This document shows, one piece after another, positions 49,501 to 62,833 of a stretch of 64,000 bases of DNA (its first letter is position 1; each line of letters starts with the position of its first letter). Under the pieces are notes generated by a model. It did not search any database. It was not told the origin of the DNA and saw only the letters and a program-made list of their open reading frames with translations. Both the position numbers and the translations under genes were made by a program. Source of the DNA: Quillaja saponaria (Eukaryota; Streptophyta; Magnoliopsida; Fabales; Quillajaceae); assembly GCA_029379385.1 (NCBI GenBank), contig CM055618.1, positions 14,361,071 to 14,425,070 of the forward strand, written 5' to 3'.

Positions 49501-52500
49501 ATCACTAAGTAAAAGGTAACAAATTATAGAACTGGAAACTATAACAAACTCATTTAAGTTACAAGAACCTTTAGATCAGCCTGCAGTGTAGAAGAAACTT
49601 TCCATGCCTTCTGAACTTCATTGAAGAGTAGAACACACTGATCATTTGCATCTTTTAGTGCTTGTTTTAGACCCAGAACCTCTTGTTTCAGATCTTGATT
49701 TTCTTTTTCTTTCTCATACAACTCCTTACGTGCATCATTTGCCTACAAGAACCACAACAAACTCAAATTGAGAAGCCAAAGTAGAATGTTTCATTATCAT
49801 GATCTGCTAAAGGCATTTAGTTTAAACAGCTTGTTAAGCAGATCCATTGATTGTAAAATCACTCAGCAATTTTATGCAGGGGCAATACTGTCAACAACTT
49901 ACAACATCTTTCCACTTCTTTATTGTATCCCGATTTCCAAGGCTAAGTACGGAATTTCGAGCTCTGGCAGAGAAATTGAGAGACGATAATGTCTCAGATA
50001 AATTTGAAGCATTTGGACATACATTTACAATCATCAAAGTTTTTGAACTTCCACCTAGAATAAACAAAATATTTTAAAAGGAAAACTATTAGATCATAAA
50101 CCTTTAACATGTCTTTGTAAAACTAAACTGAAAGAACTGAGTTATATACGTCACTGGAAGAATATAACCACACTGACAACAATCACATGGTTGAGAGGGA
50201 GGAGGATCCACTGCCAAGGTGATGCTATTAATATTTTCAATACTAATACAGTACAGTTTCAGCCATATCACCTATTGAATTACCCGTAGTAACAATGGTT
50301 CAGATTTCAGAACACAAAAGGCTGTACCCCATCTACAGCTGGAGATATGAGTCATAATTTACAATTGTTGAGTGTTCTTGAAGGCGGAAGAAGTCAGGTT
50401 TTGTAATGTTTTTGTTTAACGTAAATTACAAAGTCAAAATAGTTCTGTCTTATGAAAATCATATAAAATCAAATATTTTGAGAGGAAAATCATATTGATG
50501 GAAACAATAGAGCAAATCCAATGTTCACAATGAAGTCAACTAAATACAATTTTAAAAACGTACACTGAGATTCCATCCAAAGTATATGTTTATAAAAACT
50601 TTTGTTTAAACCCTGAATTCTAAATAAGGTGACATAGGAGCTCTTTCATGCAGTAACCCATTAAAAAAGTAGTTATGAACACATAGAAGAAGTCGAAACA
50701 TAAAACTATAATTAACAACTATAATGTCTATATTAGGAGGTATTTAAGATATTTTACAGCAACAGTAATCATGGATGCTGCAGTGCACACCTCTAATTAG
50801 CCACAACCCGACAAGAAGACTGACTGACAAGGATGAGGCTATAAACAAAAAAAAAAAGGCTGAATTGCAATGAAGTTTCCTCTTTCTTAAATGTAACACC
50901 AATCGGGAACACACTCTCTTTTCAGTGAGTACATGGAATCAAAAACACACTTATCAGCAGTAAGACAATGCACGCTACACATGCAAAAGCAAAAGAAACA
51001 ATATAATGGTTCAGAAAATTTCTTTTACTACACCTCCAGCAAGAAATAGTTGCTTCTACAACTCTATCACAGTATGACCACATTGATGCCATTCTAAGTG
51101 AAAAAGGAATAAGAGCAGAAGAACTCAATACCAAGTGAGTCTGCAAGCACTTTTGTTAGCATTGAATTTTCATAAGGAACAACATCCTTCTTTGAAGTCA
51201 AAGAAGACAAAACGTCGCCCAACCTGCAAACACAATAAAAAAGCAGTATAGAGAATGGCAAAAATTAAGTTTCTGGAAACATGAGAATTCCCAGTGCTTC
51301 CACCACAATGCCAAGAATTCATCCAAAAAAAAAAATTGAAAAACATTTTTCAATCTTCCTGTTGGGGTTTAAGGTGACCATTGTCCATATTTTTGTTTAC
51401 AAAGCGCAACTAGAGACTGGAAAAATGCTGGTTGTCTAACCTAGTAACAGCCACACTAAGTAGTGAAAACTGAAAACAAATTGAAAATAATCAAACTAGC
51501 TAATAAGTTTTATTTGATGGAAAAACACTCGTAGAAGATGCAATGCAGTTCACAGGGTGGAAAAATACATGTATTGCCCCTCAAAAATGCAAATAAAAGA
51601 TAAATACTGCTAACACAAGGAAGACTAATCAGCTATATGACATACGCTGAAAGTGATTTCATAACATGCAGAAAGTCCGTCACGCGCTCGCCACTATCAT
51701 CTTCTGTGATTACACCTTCACTTCCAGCCAAATCAACTAGTGAAAGCTTGCTGTACGATTTTTCTTCAGTAATTAAATTATTGTGATATATGTGTATTGT
51801 GATTATCCTGAAAATTGAAGGACAAGAATACACAGTTAAATTGGTGGAAGGCATTCAATCCTAACAAAACAGATATGCAGGACTGATGTCAAAGAAAACA
51901 AGAACTGAATAAATAGAAATAAAATTTCATTTCCAAATCTAAGTCGCAAACACTGGTATCTCTAAAAGGTTTCGCTAGAAAGCATCCAACTCAAAAGAAT
52001 AAGCTTGATTCAAATAGCCCAACAGATATATGAGCACCTTAATGCGTCAACATTTAACTGAAGTGGGACTTAGTAATCCAGGCTCAGTTACTGAATAAAG
52101 CATCTAACTGAACAGCTTAAGCTCAAAAGTGGAGCCATGGAGTAGCCTATATAAGCACCTCGATCCGCCCACATTTGAACTCTTCAAAGCCCACAATCCT
52201 TTCTACTACCTATTTTCACCTTTTAATTTACATACAAATATATTCTTGGTCTCTTTTGTTAAAACAGAAGCGAGACTAGGATAAAATCTAAAACTGAAAA
52301 ACAAAAACAAGCAAAAGAAAAAACACAAAATGTATCGAGATTTGGCTCAATCTAGCTTACGTCCTCACTAAAGAATCGAAATTCATTGTTGTGTTCTTAG
52401 AAAAAATACAGGTGTCTAACTAGAAAAAACTTACTTAAACCCTAAAGCTAACAGCCTTTATATATAGGCTACAAAAAAAAACAAACCCTAAAATTATTTG

Positions 52501-55500
52501 GGTTGCTAATTGTAATTATCCAATTAGCCGCACCACAAAACTTTGGCGCAACTGGATACAAGACAAAACACAACATCTTAGCTATCCAGTTGTCCATAGA
52601 TCTAACCAGCCTTCTAAATTTCCTTTCAGTATATCAGGATCACAAATTTATAAACACACATCTCAATCAAATTTATGGTTCTAGCTGTTTGATTTCAATC
52701 AAGATTATTCAAATCTATGAAGACTGCATAATGTGTGTAAGAAAATCATTAGAGCTTCTCTAACAAAGCTAATTCAGAATAACGGTTAGTTACTTAACAG
52801 AACTAAATAAGAGGTAATTCTCTAACTTTCTTAATCACTAGCAATCTTCATGATGCATATGACTGAAAAACAAGAATCTTTCAAGGGGAGAGGATTTAGA
52901 CCATACAGATGGGACACGTTAAACTTTAATACGTCATTTCCACGATTCTGAAAAGCAGCTTTCAAGATCCTAGAAAACTCCAACGGGTTATCAACTTTTT
53001 CCTGCATCAGTTCTATAGAATATTGTGGTGATCCCAAATGGATCTTTGGCATGCCACTCCTTGCCTCTAAAAGCAAATCCCTCATCTATGAGAACATGAA
53101 TGAGGACAACATCAGAAATCAAATACCCAAAGAAAAGAAAAGAAAAACATAATCAATAGAAAATATAGATGGTACATGGCAACAGTAACAGAACCTGTTC
53201 GTTATAGAGTTCAAAAGCTGCAACAGTGAATTTATATTGAGAAGCAGTAGATGAATCCAAGTTGGCTAGATCAAACAACTCCTCAAAGCAACGAGCATAT
53301 AAACCCCGATCATGACTTGATCCTTCCTGAGCAAGGTGAATATGTGTCAAAGATCTAACCAGGCAAAATATCATAGATCAGAACATCTTAAAAAGTCACA
53401 GGCCAACAAAATCACCCACGGAACAGGTTAGAACATTAGTTCAGCTGACATAAACTTATGAACCAAGTCCACCTCATTTTTCAAAGGGAGGAAAGGAATC
53501 TACACAAAACAAAAGAGACCAACCATAGTGTGTGTCTTCCCAGAGAGGGTTTGTCCATAAGCAAATATGGAAACATTATATCCATCTAAAGCTGACTGCA
53601 CCAGTGGCTGAACATCAGTGAATAAGTCAGCTGCAACCAACATATTACAGGCAACACAAGTAAGGAGCATGATCAACCATCAACAAGGTCAGTACAAACA
53701 AATAATAGTTTCATTAGCACAAATGTCTTCACCTTGTCCAACATGAGGACCATAAACTCGATCAAATTCAAAATCTTTCTTGGGGTTGGACAATGATTCA
53801 TCGCCAGTATTGACACGAATGGTGTAGTCATCAGGAAACTCGACAATTGATGGACCTTCTTCTTCAAATAATGGTCTTGCACGGCAAAATACTCTTATGT
53901 TTCCTGCAAATAACAGTACACAATTAACTACCAGAGCTCAGCATAACATATATTTAAATGTGTTTGAAACATAGAAAGACCACCAATCAACTTGTTTCAA
54001 TTTGAAGAATAAGTGCCTTAGGATCTTATGAGAAAATTAAAGGGGAAATACCATTTGGTCTAATGTGGTAGCATGTCTGTGTGTGAAAGAGATAACATAG
54101 GAACAGGCTAATGAAAGGGGGAAAATCATAGACAAGTAGTACCTTTCAATGTCAATAAGTCATTAAACAATCTCCTCTTCTCGTTGATTAATGGAGATAT
54201 TCTTGCCTCAGTTTCAAGGGCAACTTGATCTGACAATTACACATTGGAAAATTCAATCCAACAACAGAACCCAATAGCATTATAACTCCAATAAGTAAAA
54301 ATAAAAAAACCATTGGCACATCAAGGTTTCACATACTTGCATGAATTTCAAGAACTATCTATCTCAAGAAGTAATGATGCCCACTGCAACAGTTTATTAG
54401 TGTTGCACATAATATTAGACCTTGCAACCATATGAAAAATATTACTCCCGGAATTAGTTTAGAAAATCAGTCTCATGCCATGATTCCTTCAAACCAAATA
54501 AATAATTGGGAAGGAAAAGGGTTCTCATCCTTTTGCAAATTTAACAGAAACCATGCAAGCACCAAAAGAAATAAGCTACCTACCTAGTTTGCGGGTTTTG
54601 TCAGCAAGAACACCAAGATAACGTGTAACTCGATCAAGTTTTGCATTTGAATATTCCAGAAGTTCACTTGCATCTTGCCGTAGCCCTAAGTAGTCTTCTC
54701 TAGCAAGCTGTGCAAAATATCTGATGTGATTATTAACAAATGCATAAACCAATCTTGAAAAACTACAATTTTGAAAATTAGAGTTACTTAATTGAATAGA
54801 AGCAATCTTATAGAGATACACATTTTGACACAACCTCTAATTCCAGCAGATTAACAACAGAAATGTTCAGTACTCAGCTTTTTTCTTTCCAACCTTGTTT
54901 TACAATACTAGGATGATGTGACTTATGTTGCTACATAAATGTCTTGTCATTTAGCTGACTTATAACGATGCGGAAAATCAGTGTGTTTGTAAAGGTGTAA
55001 CAAAATAGTTTCAGGTCTTATTTATATGAGGACACCTTGACAATATCCATGTTCATTTGAAAAATATTCCATTTCTTAACTCCAATTTCCAGTAATGCAC
55101 TTTAGATCCTCCAATACCACACAAAGTTTGCATGCGACTCACTATGAGAAAATATACTTTAGTCAACAAAAAGAGTCCTTAAATTTTTTTATTTCCAGTG
55201 TGGCTAGATCAAATCATGTATGCTATTTCTTCCAATTCAGGATTTGTTTGCTGAGTAATCATATCACGTAAACAGGCTACTTCTCCATAAATCCTATAGG
55301 CATTCTACAACACTCCCTAGATTAAATTCATTATTTTCAAATTCTCGAACCATCACATAAATGCTTGTGCACACCTCCCAGCCTCTCATCATTAGCTACC
55401 TAGAAGTAAATACATGACATCAGGGCAATGGCCAATCCAACAAGTCACTCAACCAGTCAACCACAATAAGATAGGTTTATTTATGCTTCTGGTTTACCCG

Positions 55501-56452
55501 AAGTATGGAAGAAGGAGGAACACTTATTTTGAGTAAATCAACCCAATCAAGATTTAGAAAAGATCCAGAAAGACAATCCTGTGTAACTTCTGGAAGGTGA
55601 CAGTGTACCAAGGTTTTGCAAGGACTCAGCATATCCCATTCCTAAATGGTCCATCTACAGACTTCAATTCAGAACCCACTTTGTCACTTTAAAGCCCAAC
55701 AATCGACCCCATAGGGAATTCAAACAAATAGTACTTATGGAACCTGTCACTCTAAATCTAAGGACATTGATTTTCATTACGCTTCTACACAGGTGAAGTT
55801 GCAATGTGGATCTTACACAAAATAATGAACGGTTTTTCAAATTTTCAAATCTTTCCACCAATAGAAGATACCACTGAAAATGGCACCTTCCCAGAACCAC
55901 TGTAACCAGCTAGACTATACTAAAAAAAAAAAAAAACTCCTCTTTACAAACTGAGGAAGCCAGCCGTTGCATGCTGAGAACCGAGCTCATTCATTCTATG
56001 TGATACAAATTCTTCGCCACAAAATTATAAACATCGAATTTTTATATATATTTTAAACCGATACTCTTCCATCCACTTCACCAAAAATGATAACCGCCAC
56101 TCCTTGTCTTAATCCCGGGCATTACAGTATGAACTGCCAAACTCTCAGAAAACAGCTCAAATATCCAAACTTTAGTTTTTAGATTCGAAATGAAAAGGGA
56201 AAAGCACACTGTATAGAATAAAACAAAATCCATTACCTTGACATTCTCATTCAATCGCTGAACCTTGTAGGCTAGAGAGTGCTTGGACTGTTGCGATTGC
56301 GGAAGAACCGTGGACGCGGAGATCGAGTACCTCCGAACCAACGGTCCACTTGGCTTTTGATCATCTTGCTCAAATGACGCTGACGAGGACGATGATTTCC
56401 AAGGCTCAAAACCACTAACCTCCCAGTTCCACCGGTTCTTCTGCTCCGCCAT
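40594..56452 (-). CDS. KAC1: kinesin-like protein for actin-based chloroplast movement (KAC/KCA, kinesin-14 family)
   Basis: 23 exons (minus strand order): 56237-56452, 54584-54707, 54143-54229, 53733-53903, 53524-53630, 53195-53326, 52907-53085, 51646-51807, 51132-51223, 49903-50054, 49569-49742, 49030-49176, 47969-48157, 47168-47239, 46280-46335, 45950-46175, 45353-45544, 44981-45172, 44207-44557, 42804-42902, 41965-42105, 41736-41894, 40594-41049. Lengths sum to 3876 nt with no frameshift: 1291 aa, close to the ~1270 of Arabidopsis KAC1/KAC2. Order: N-terminal [17 protein letters not shown], coiled coil, motor domain (about 143-480; P-loop GQTLSGKT at about 225-232, DLAGSEG at about 364-370), coiled coils (about 480-660), and a KAC-specific C-terminus ending [17 protein letters not shown]. 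KACs anchor chloroplasts to the plasma membrane via short actin filaments. Switch I ([10 protein letters not shown]) is degenerate, in line with KACs showing no detectable microtubule motor activity. KAC1 versus KAC2 cannot be separated here. Confidence 0.95.
43470..43830 (-). mobile_element. decayed LINE 3' fragment (RTE-like) in a KAC intron
   Basis: In the intron between KAC exons 19 and 20, the minus strand reads a degenerate KMRENNL(R)[14 protein letters not shown] block followed by [17 protein letters not shown]. This resembles the conserved LRWFGHV-RRP...KRGRGRPK tail of plant RTE-class LINE polyproteins. One missing base and several stops show it is dead. Boundaries are approximate. 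Confidence 0.55.
47719..47870 (+). mobile_element. possible LTR/TRIM-like fragment in a KAC intron
   Basis: Starts TGTTGGAGCCACAG and continues with AACCAATTAATTGGTATTAG, GGAGGAGTGACCCATATATT and AATGTGGGGAAGTACCACAT. These are sequence styles recurrent in plant copia/TRIM LTRs. No internal domain, primer-binding site or second LTR is seen. Confidence 0.35.
49303..49440 (+). mobile_element. possible copia-type LTR fragment with polypurine tract in a KAC intron
   Basis: AAGGGGGAG (polypurine tract, about 49303-49311) directly precedes TGTTAGAGTATATGTTGAGT and GTTAAGTCCCGCATTGTCC, the typical PPT/3'-LTR junction of plant copia elements. The opposite end and any target-site duplication were not identified. 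Confidence 0.4.
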
Positions 56453-56856
56453 TATCTTGCTCCAAAACCCTAAGCTCCAAGCTCAATTGCTGTTCAAAGA
56501 ATGAAGCTCAAAATTTTAAAAATTTGATACAGAAAAAACAAAAGAAAAAAAAGACTCAATCCAATAGCTTTATCATCATTATTACTGGCTGTGGATTTTC
56601 CCTCTTTCTGATATAAATGGAGGGAGGAGGAGTTTGGTACACTACAATTGTTTCAGTTGGATGAACGGTGAATACGATGTCGTTTTACTAATGTGACACA
56701 TTTCAATTTTTGGCTCACAAAATATTATGCGCTTGTAAGTAAGGCACGCCTCGCTCTCGATTGTTGATTTCGTTCTGATCCTTATCAATTGGGCAAGTCT
56801 GGCATTTGCAACACATCCAACTAGACAGAACCAGCTAACTTTCAGTGTTCAAAGTA

Positions 56857-59800
56857 TGTTTTTGCCCCAGCCATAAGACATCTCGACCGACATGTTTTTG
56901 AGGTGTGAGAAAAAAATATGAATTTTAGTGACATTTTAGTTGTGGATAATTATTTTTATAGTAAATACATACTTATACATTAAGAGTTTTTAATTTAGAG
57001 ATAAAATAGTTTCCGAACACCTTAAATACATATTTACTAATCTTCATATTTAATTGATCAAAATTATAATATAGTCCACTCCAAAACTATTTAATTTAGT
57101 AAAAATTTACTCTATAACTTCTGTAAGAAAAATTTTAACAAGTAAAATCAATAATTATATCAAACCTTCTAAATTATTACTCTATGTTAAACTCATTAAG
57201 CAAATAAACTACACAATGGGTAGCTATCTTCCTTGTCATAAGCCTCCAATTCCAAGTGTAGACAATATTCGATACTTACTATATAACTCTGAAAGATTAA
57301 TCTAGTTCAACAACTGACATTTTCAAATTCAATCTCAATTTTTATCGAACCTATAATAATTACAATCTTATTACTATTACATTAAAAAATTAAAAAACAT
57401 AAATAAATCAATAGTCCAAAGTAATTGTAACTCTATTATTCAGTTTTTATTTCATAAGTTAATTAACATATAACTAATTATTAATTGATTTTTTTACAAA
57501 TTATTTTTTAATTAATATATAAACAAACTTAATTGATTTCCTAAAAAATTATACATGTAAATAAAAACAACACTTTAACTTAAGCTTATTTTTTTATAAA
57601 ATTATTTTCATACAAATCGAAAAGAAAAGACAAGAAAAGAAAAAAAATCCTACAAGTGATTGATACCAAAAGACAAAATGAGATGGAGAAATTTATACTT
57701 TTATTGTTACTGGGTTCATACTTCATAGTTCACGGGCAACACGAGTTTCATAGTGGCCCGTATTATTTTTAATTGATCTCAGTGGTTGATGTTGCCCTGA
57801 TTTTAAAGTTAGCAAGTCAGCCCAAGCAATCAAGCAAAAACCTAGTGACTCCGGGCTGGCCTAGTTCTAGTTCGACGGGCAGGCTCTTGCATGGATGCAG
57901 TGAAACAAAAGTTGTTCAATTCAATTTTTGTTGGATGCACATTTTAGAATTATAATTATAACTTTTAACTAAATTTTCAAAAATTAAGAATTAATTTCAA
58001 AATATTATTTTCAATTTTTATAGATCTATCATAAAATTTATAATTAATGTACATGTATTATTATTGACAGTCACTTATTTATGACATCACATCATTTTAT
58101 AATATAGATCAAAGTCAACTTTTGTCAACCATTATTGGCAATTTCATCCACCTGTCATCAGCCACCACCAGGAACTAAGATCACAGCTGACTAATTGAAT
58201 ATGATGCTAACCACTGTCTCAGTTGGTTATTCAAACACGATAATAACCACTATTGAAACCTATTAAAAATAATAGAGACCATCGTTAACTACTTTCGAGA
58301 TAATTAAAAAAAATGACAATTGTCGTTAAGATTCACTAGACAGCAATAATCATCATCGAAACCCTTTGAAGGTGACAACAACTATTGTTGAATGCCGCAG
58401 AACTTTCGATATCCAATTTCATTGAAAAGGAGAACTTGAAAGAAGGAGCTCAGGACTAGTGCTAACAAACAGTTAGAATCTTCTTTGAGGCATGACTTTT
58501 GAACAGGAAGAAAAAATAAGAATTTTGTAAATTAATATATATATAAAAGTACACTATCGATACATGTTTCAAAAATTGATTCAATTTGGATGATTGGATT
58601 GCTTCAATCATCACTTAGATGACATATCAAAACAATTTAGAACATATAAAGCATTTTGATAGTTGAACTATATGAAAATGAAAATAACGAAGATGATTAT
58701 AATCAATTTTACAATGTAGTTGGAACTACAAAAAATTGTAAAATTTAGTGGATTTCGAATGAATTATACGTTTTTTGTATTTGGAATGAATGAATTTCTA
58801 TAAATTGTAAATAAAGTTGATTTGAAATCTACAAACTCTTTCATTTTGAATTATAAGTAAAATAGGTTAGATTTCATTTATATAATTTATTTGGAATTAA
58901 TATAAAATGGTTTATAATTAAAATAACTTTTTTATTCTTATTAACTCAAACATTTTTAATTTTTTATAACTAAAATAAAGTTTTTATCCTTATTTTAAAT
59001 GAACTTAATTCTATGATTATAATTTTTTACTCCAAACAAGAAAATTCATTTAAAATAAACTGAATTGTATATAATTCATTTCAAATAAATTATATTTTTT
59101 AAGTGGTTACAAACACATTGATAGTGATTTAACCGTTTTCTATAGTATTTTTCTTCTTTAAAAATTAAAATGCGTTTTTTAATATTTCAAAATAAGATAA
59201 AAATTGAAAAGCATACTAGGCTTTAGTGAAACATACTAATTAAGATATAATATTTTACATGTGTAATTAAATTATATAATTTTTTTTTTGTTTTAATAAG
59301 TTCTCAATATAATATTAATTTAACTATTATATTATTCTAATATTATACATACTAAATTAAATATATTTATAATATCAACAATTTAATTATAGATTTGGTA
59401 ACTGTTAAACAAGTAACTTAGGAATTAATTATTTTATAAATTCAATGGTTTAATTTTTAAATTTTGCTATCCACTTAGAGTATTATACTTATCAATTTAT
59501 TTAGGGTATTACTACATAGACTACAAATATTATTAAATATATTATAAATACACTAACAGATAAAAGCAAATATACTACAAATATTGTTATGTAGATTATA
59601 TCTTTTTATTTTTTGTTCACTTAATATTGAATAATATACTTAACGCTACTCTTTATGTAATTAAAATTAATAATGATAGGTAAAATTATTGATATATGAC
59701 ATTTTTCGTTATTAACACGTTGGATTAAATATTAATTTGTTGTATACAAGCAAATATAATTTTATTTTATTTTTACTAAAGACAAAGTTATTTTGGTAGG

Positions 59801-62800
59801 AAAAAAATAATAATTAAATAGCCATAACTTGGGCAGGTCATTGCACAACTAGGAAGTGACTGCTTTTGCCGCAGCCATAAGACATCTCGACCTGACATGT
59901 TTTTGAGGTGTGAGAAAAAAATATTAATTTTAGTGACATTTTAGCTGTGGATAATAATTTTTATAGTAAATACATATTTATACATTAAGAGTTTTTAATT
60001 TAGAGATAAGACAGTGTTCGGGCAACTTAAGGACATATTTACTAATGTTCATATTTAAATAAATCAAAATCATAATATCATCCACTCTGAAATTATTTAA
60101 TTTATAAAAAATTTACTCTATAACTTCTGTAAGAAAAATTTTAACAAGTAAAATCAATAATTATATCAATCCTACTTAATTATTACTCTATGTTAAAGTC
60201 ATTAAGCAAATAAACTATAAAATGGGTAGCTATCTTCCTTCTCATAAGCCTCCAATCTCAAGTGAAGACAATATTCGATATTTATTATATAACTCAAAAA
60301 GACTAATCTAGTTTAATCAATTGGCACTTTTAAACTTTAATCTCAACTCTTATCGAACGTATAATAATTACAATCTTATTACTTTTATATTAAAAAAATT
60401 GAAGAACAAAAATAAATAGTCAAAAGTAATTGTAACTCTATTATTTAGTTTTTATTTCATAAGTTAATTAACATATAACTAATTATTAATTGATTTTTTT
60501 ACAAATTATTTTTTAATTAATTTATAAGCAAACTTAAGTGATTTCCTAAAAAATTATACATGTAAATAAAATCAACACTTTAACTTAAGTTTATTTTTTT
60601 TATAAAATTATTTTCATATAAATCGAAAAGAAAAGACAAGAAAAGAAAAAAAACATACAAGTGATTGATACCAAAAAGACAAAATGAGATGGAGAAATTT
60701 ATACTCTTTGTTGTTGCTGGGTTCATACTTCATAGTTCACGGGCAACGCAAGTTTCATAGTGGCCCGTATTATTTTTAATTGATCTCAGTGGTTGATGTT
60801 GCCCTGATTTTAAAGTTAGCAGTTAGCCCAAGCAATCAAGCAAAAACCTAGTGACTCCGGGCAGGCTCAGTTCTAGTTCAACGGGCAGGCTCTTGCATGG
60901 ATGCAGTGAAACAAAAATTGTTCAATTCAATTTTTGTTTGATGCACAGTTTAGAATTATAATTATAATTTTTACCTAAATTTTCAAAAATTAAGAATTAA
61001 CTTCAAAATATTATTTTTGATTTTTATGGATGGATCATAAAATTGATAATTAATGTGTATATATTATTCTTGACAGTTACTTATATATGATAGCACATCA
61101 TATTATAATATCGATCAAAGCCAACATTTATCATCTATTACTGGCAATTTCATCCACCCACCACTACCAACCAAGATCACAACTGACTAATTGAATATGA
61201 TGCTAACTACTGTCTCAGTTGGTCATTTGAACACGATAATGACCACCATTAAACCTCACTGCAGATAATAGAGATCATCACCAATTATTATAGAAATAAT
61301 AAAAAAAAGATGACAACTTTCGTTAAGATTCATTAGATAACAATAATCATCATCAAAACTTGTTGAAGTTGACAACAACTATTGCTCAAAGCCGCCAAAC
61401 TTTGCGATATCCAATTTCATTAAAACGGAGAACTTGAGAGAAGGAGCTCATGACTAGTGCTAACAAGCGGTTATAATCTTCTTTGAGATATGAGAAGAAA
61501 AAAATAAGAATTTTGTAAATTAATATATATATGAAAGTACACTATTGATACATGTTTTAAAAATTGATTCAATTTGGATGATTGGATTGCTTCAATCATC
61601 ACTTAGGTGACATATCAAACCAGTTTAGAACATATAAGCATTGTGATAGTTGAACTATATGAAAAAAAAAAGAACCAAGATGAATTATAACCAATCTGAC
61701 AATGTATTTTGAGCTAAAAAAAATTGTAAAATTTATTTGATTTAAAATAAAATTATATGTATTTTGTATTTAGAATAAATAAATTGATGTAGATTGTAAA
61801 TGAAGTTGATTTGAAATCTACAAACTCTTCTATTTTGAATTATAAGTAAAATAGGTTAGATTTCATTTATATAATTTGTTTAGAATTAATATAAGATGGT
61901 GTATAATTAAAATAACTTTTTATTCTTATTAACTCTAACTTTTTATAACTAAAATAACTTATTTATTCTTACTTTAATTGAACAGAATTTTATGATTATA
62001 ATTTTTTATTCGAAACAAGAACATTTATTTAACATAAATTGAATTGTATACAATTTATTATTAATAAATTATATTTTTTAAGTGGTTTCAAACACACTAT
62101 TAGTGATTTAACCGTTTTCTATAATATTTGTTTCTTTAAAAATTAAAATGAGTTTTTTAATATTTCAAATAAGATAAAAATTGAAAAGCATGGCGTTAGT
62201 GAAACACATGAATTAAGATATAATATTTTACATGTGTAATTAAATTATATATATATATTTTTGTTTTAATATGTTCTTAATATAATAGTAATTTAACTAT
62301 TATATTATTCTAATATTATACATACTAAATTAAATATATTTATAATATCAACAATTTAATTATAGATTTGGTTACTGTTAAACCAGTAACTTAGGAATTA
62401 ATTATTTTATAAGTTTAATGGTTTAATTTTTAAAATATTACTATCTACTTAGAGTATTATACTTATCAATTTATTTAAGGTATTATTTTATAGACTACAA
62501 ATAATATTTCATAAACTATAAATAGACTAAAAATAAAAATAAAGGTACTACAAATATTACTTAGACTATATTTTTTTATGTTTTGTTCACTTATTAATAG
62601 TGAATAATATACTTAACGCTATTTTGTATTTAATTAAAATTAATAATGATAGGTAAAATTAATGATATATGACATTTTTCATTATTAAGGCGTTGGATTA
62701 AATATTAATTTGTTGTATGCAGGCAACTATAATTTTTTATTTATTTTTACTAAAGACAAAATTAGTTTGGTAGGGAAAAAATAACAATTAAATAGCCATA

Positions 62801-62833
62801 ACTTGGGCAGGTCATGCACAACTAGGAAGTGAC
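56857..62833. repeat. tandem duplication of a ~3.0-kb non-coding unit (two copies)
   Basis: Unit 1 spans 56857-59860 and unit 2 spans 59861-62833. Both start TGYTTTTGCCSCAGCCATAA and end CACAACTAGGAAGTGAC. They are collinear throughout, with small indels and scattered substitutions (roughly one per 10-20 bp by eye). Shared landmarks include CATAGTGGCCCGTATTATTT (57750 and 60756) and GACGGGCAGGCTCTTGCATG or its variant (57874 and 60880). No ORF longer than about 60 codons is shared. No TG...CA LTR ends or terminal inverted repeats were found, so a plain tandem duplication is preferred over an LTR pair. Confidence 0.9.

Noticed and set aside
56857..62833. A pair of LTRs of one retrotransposon
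   Set aside because: The two units abut with no internal region between them. No primer-binding site, TG...CA ends or target-site duplication was found, so a tandem duplication is simpler.
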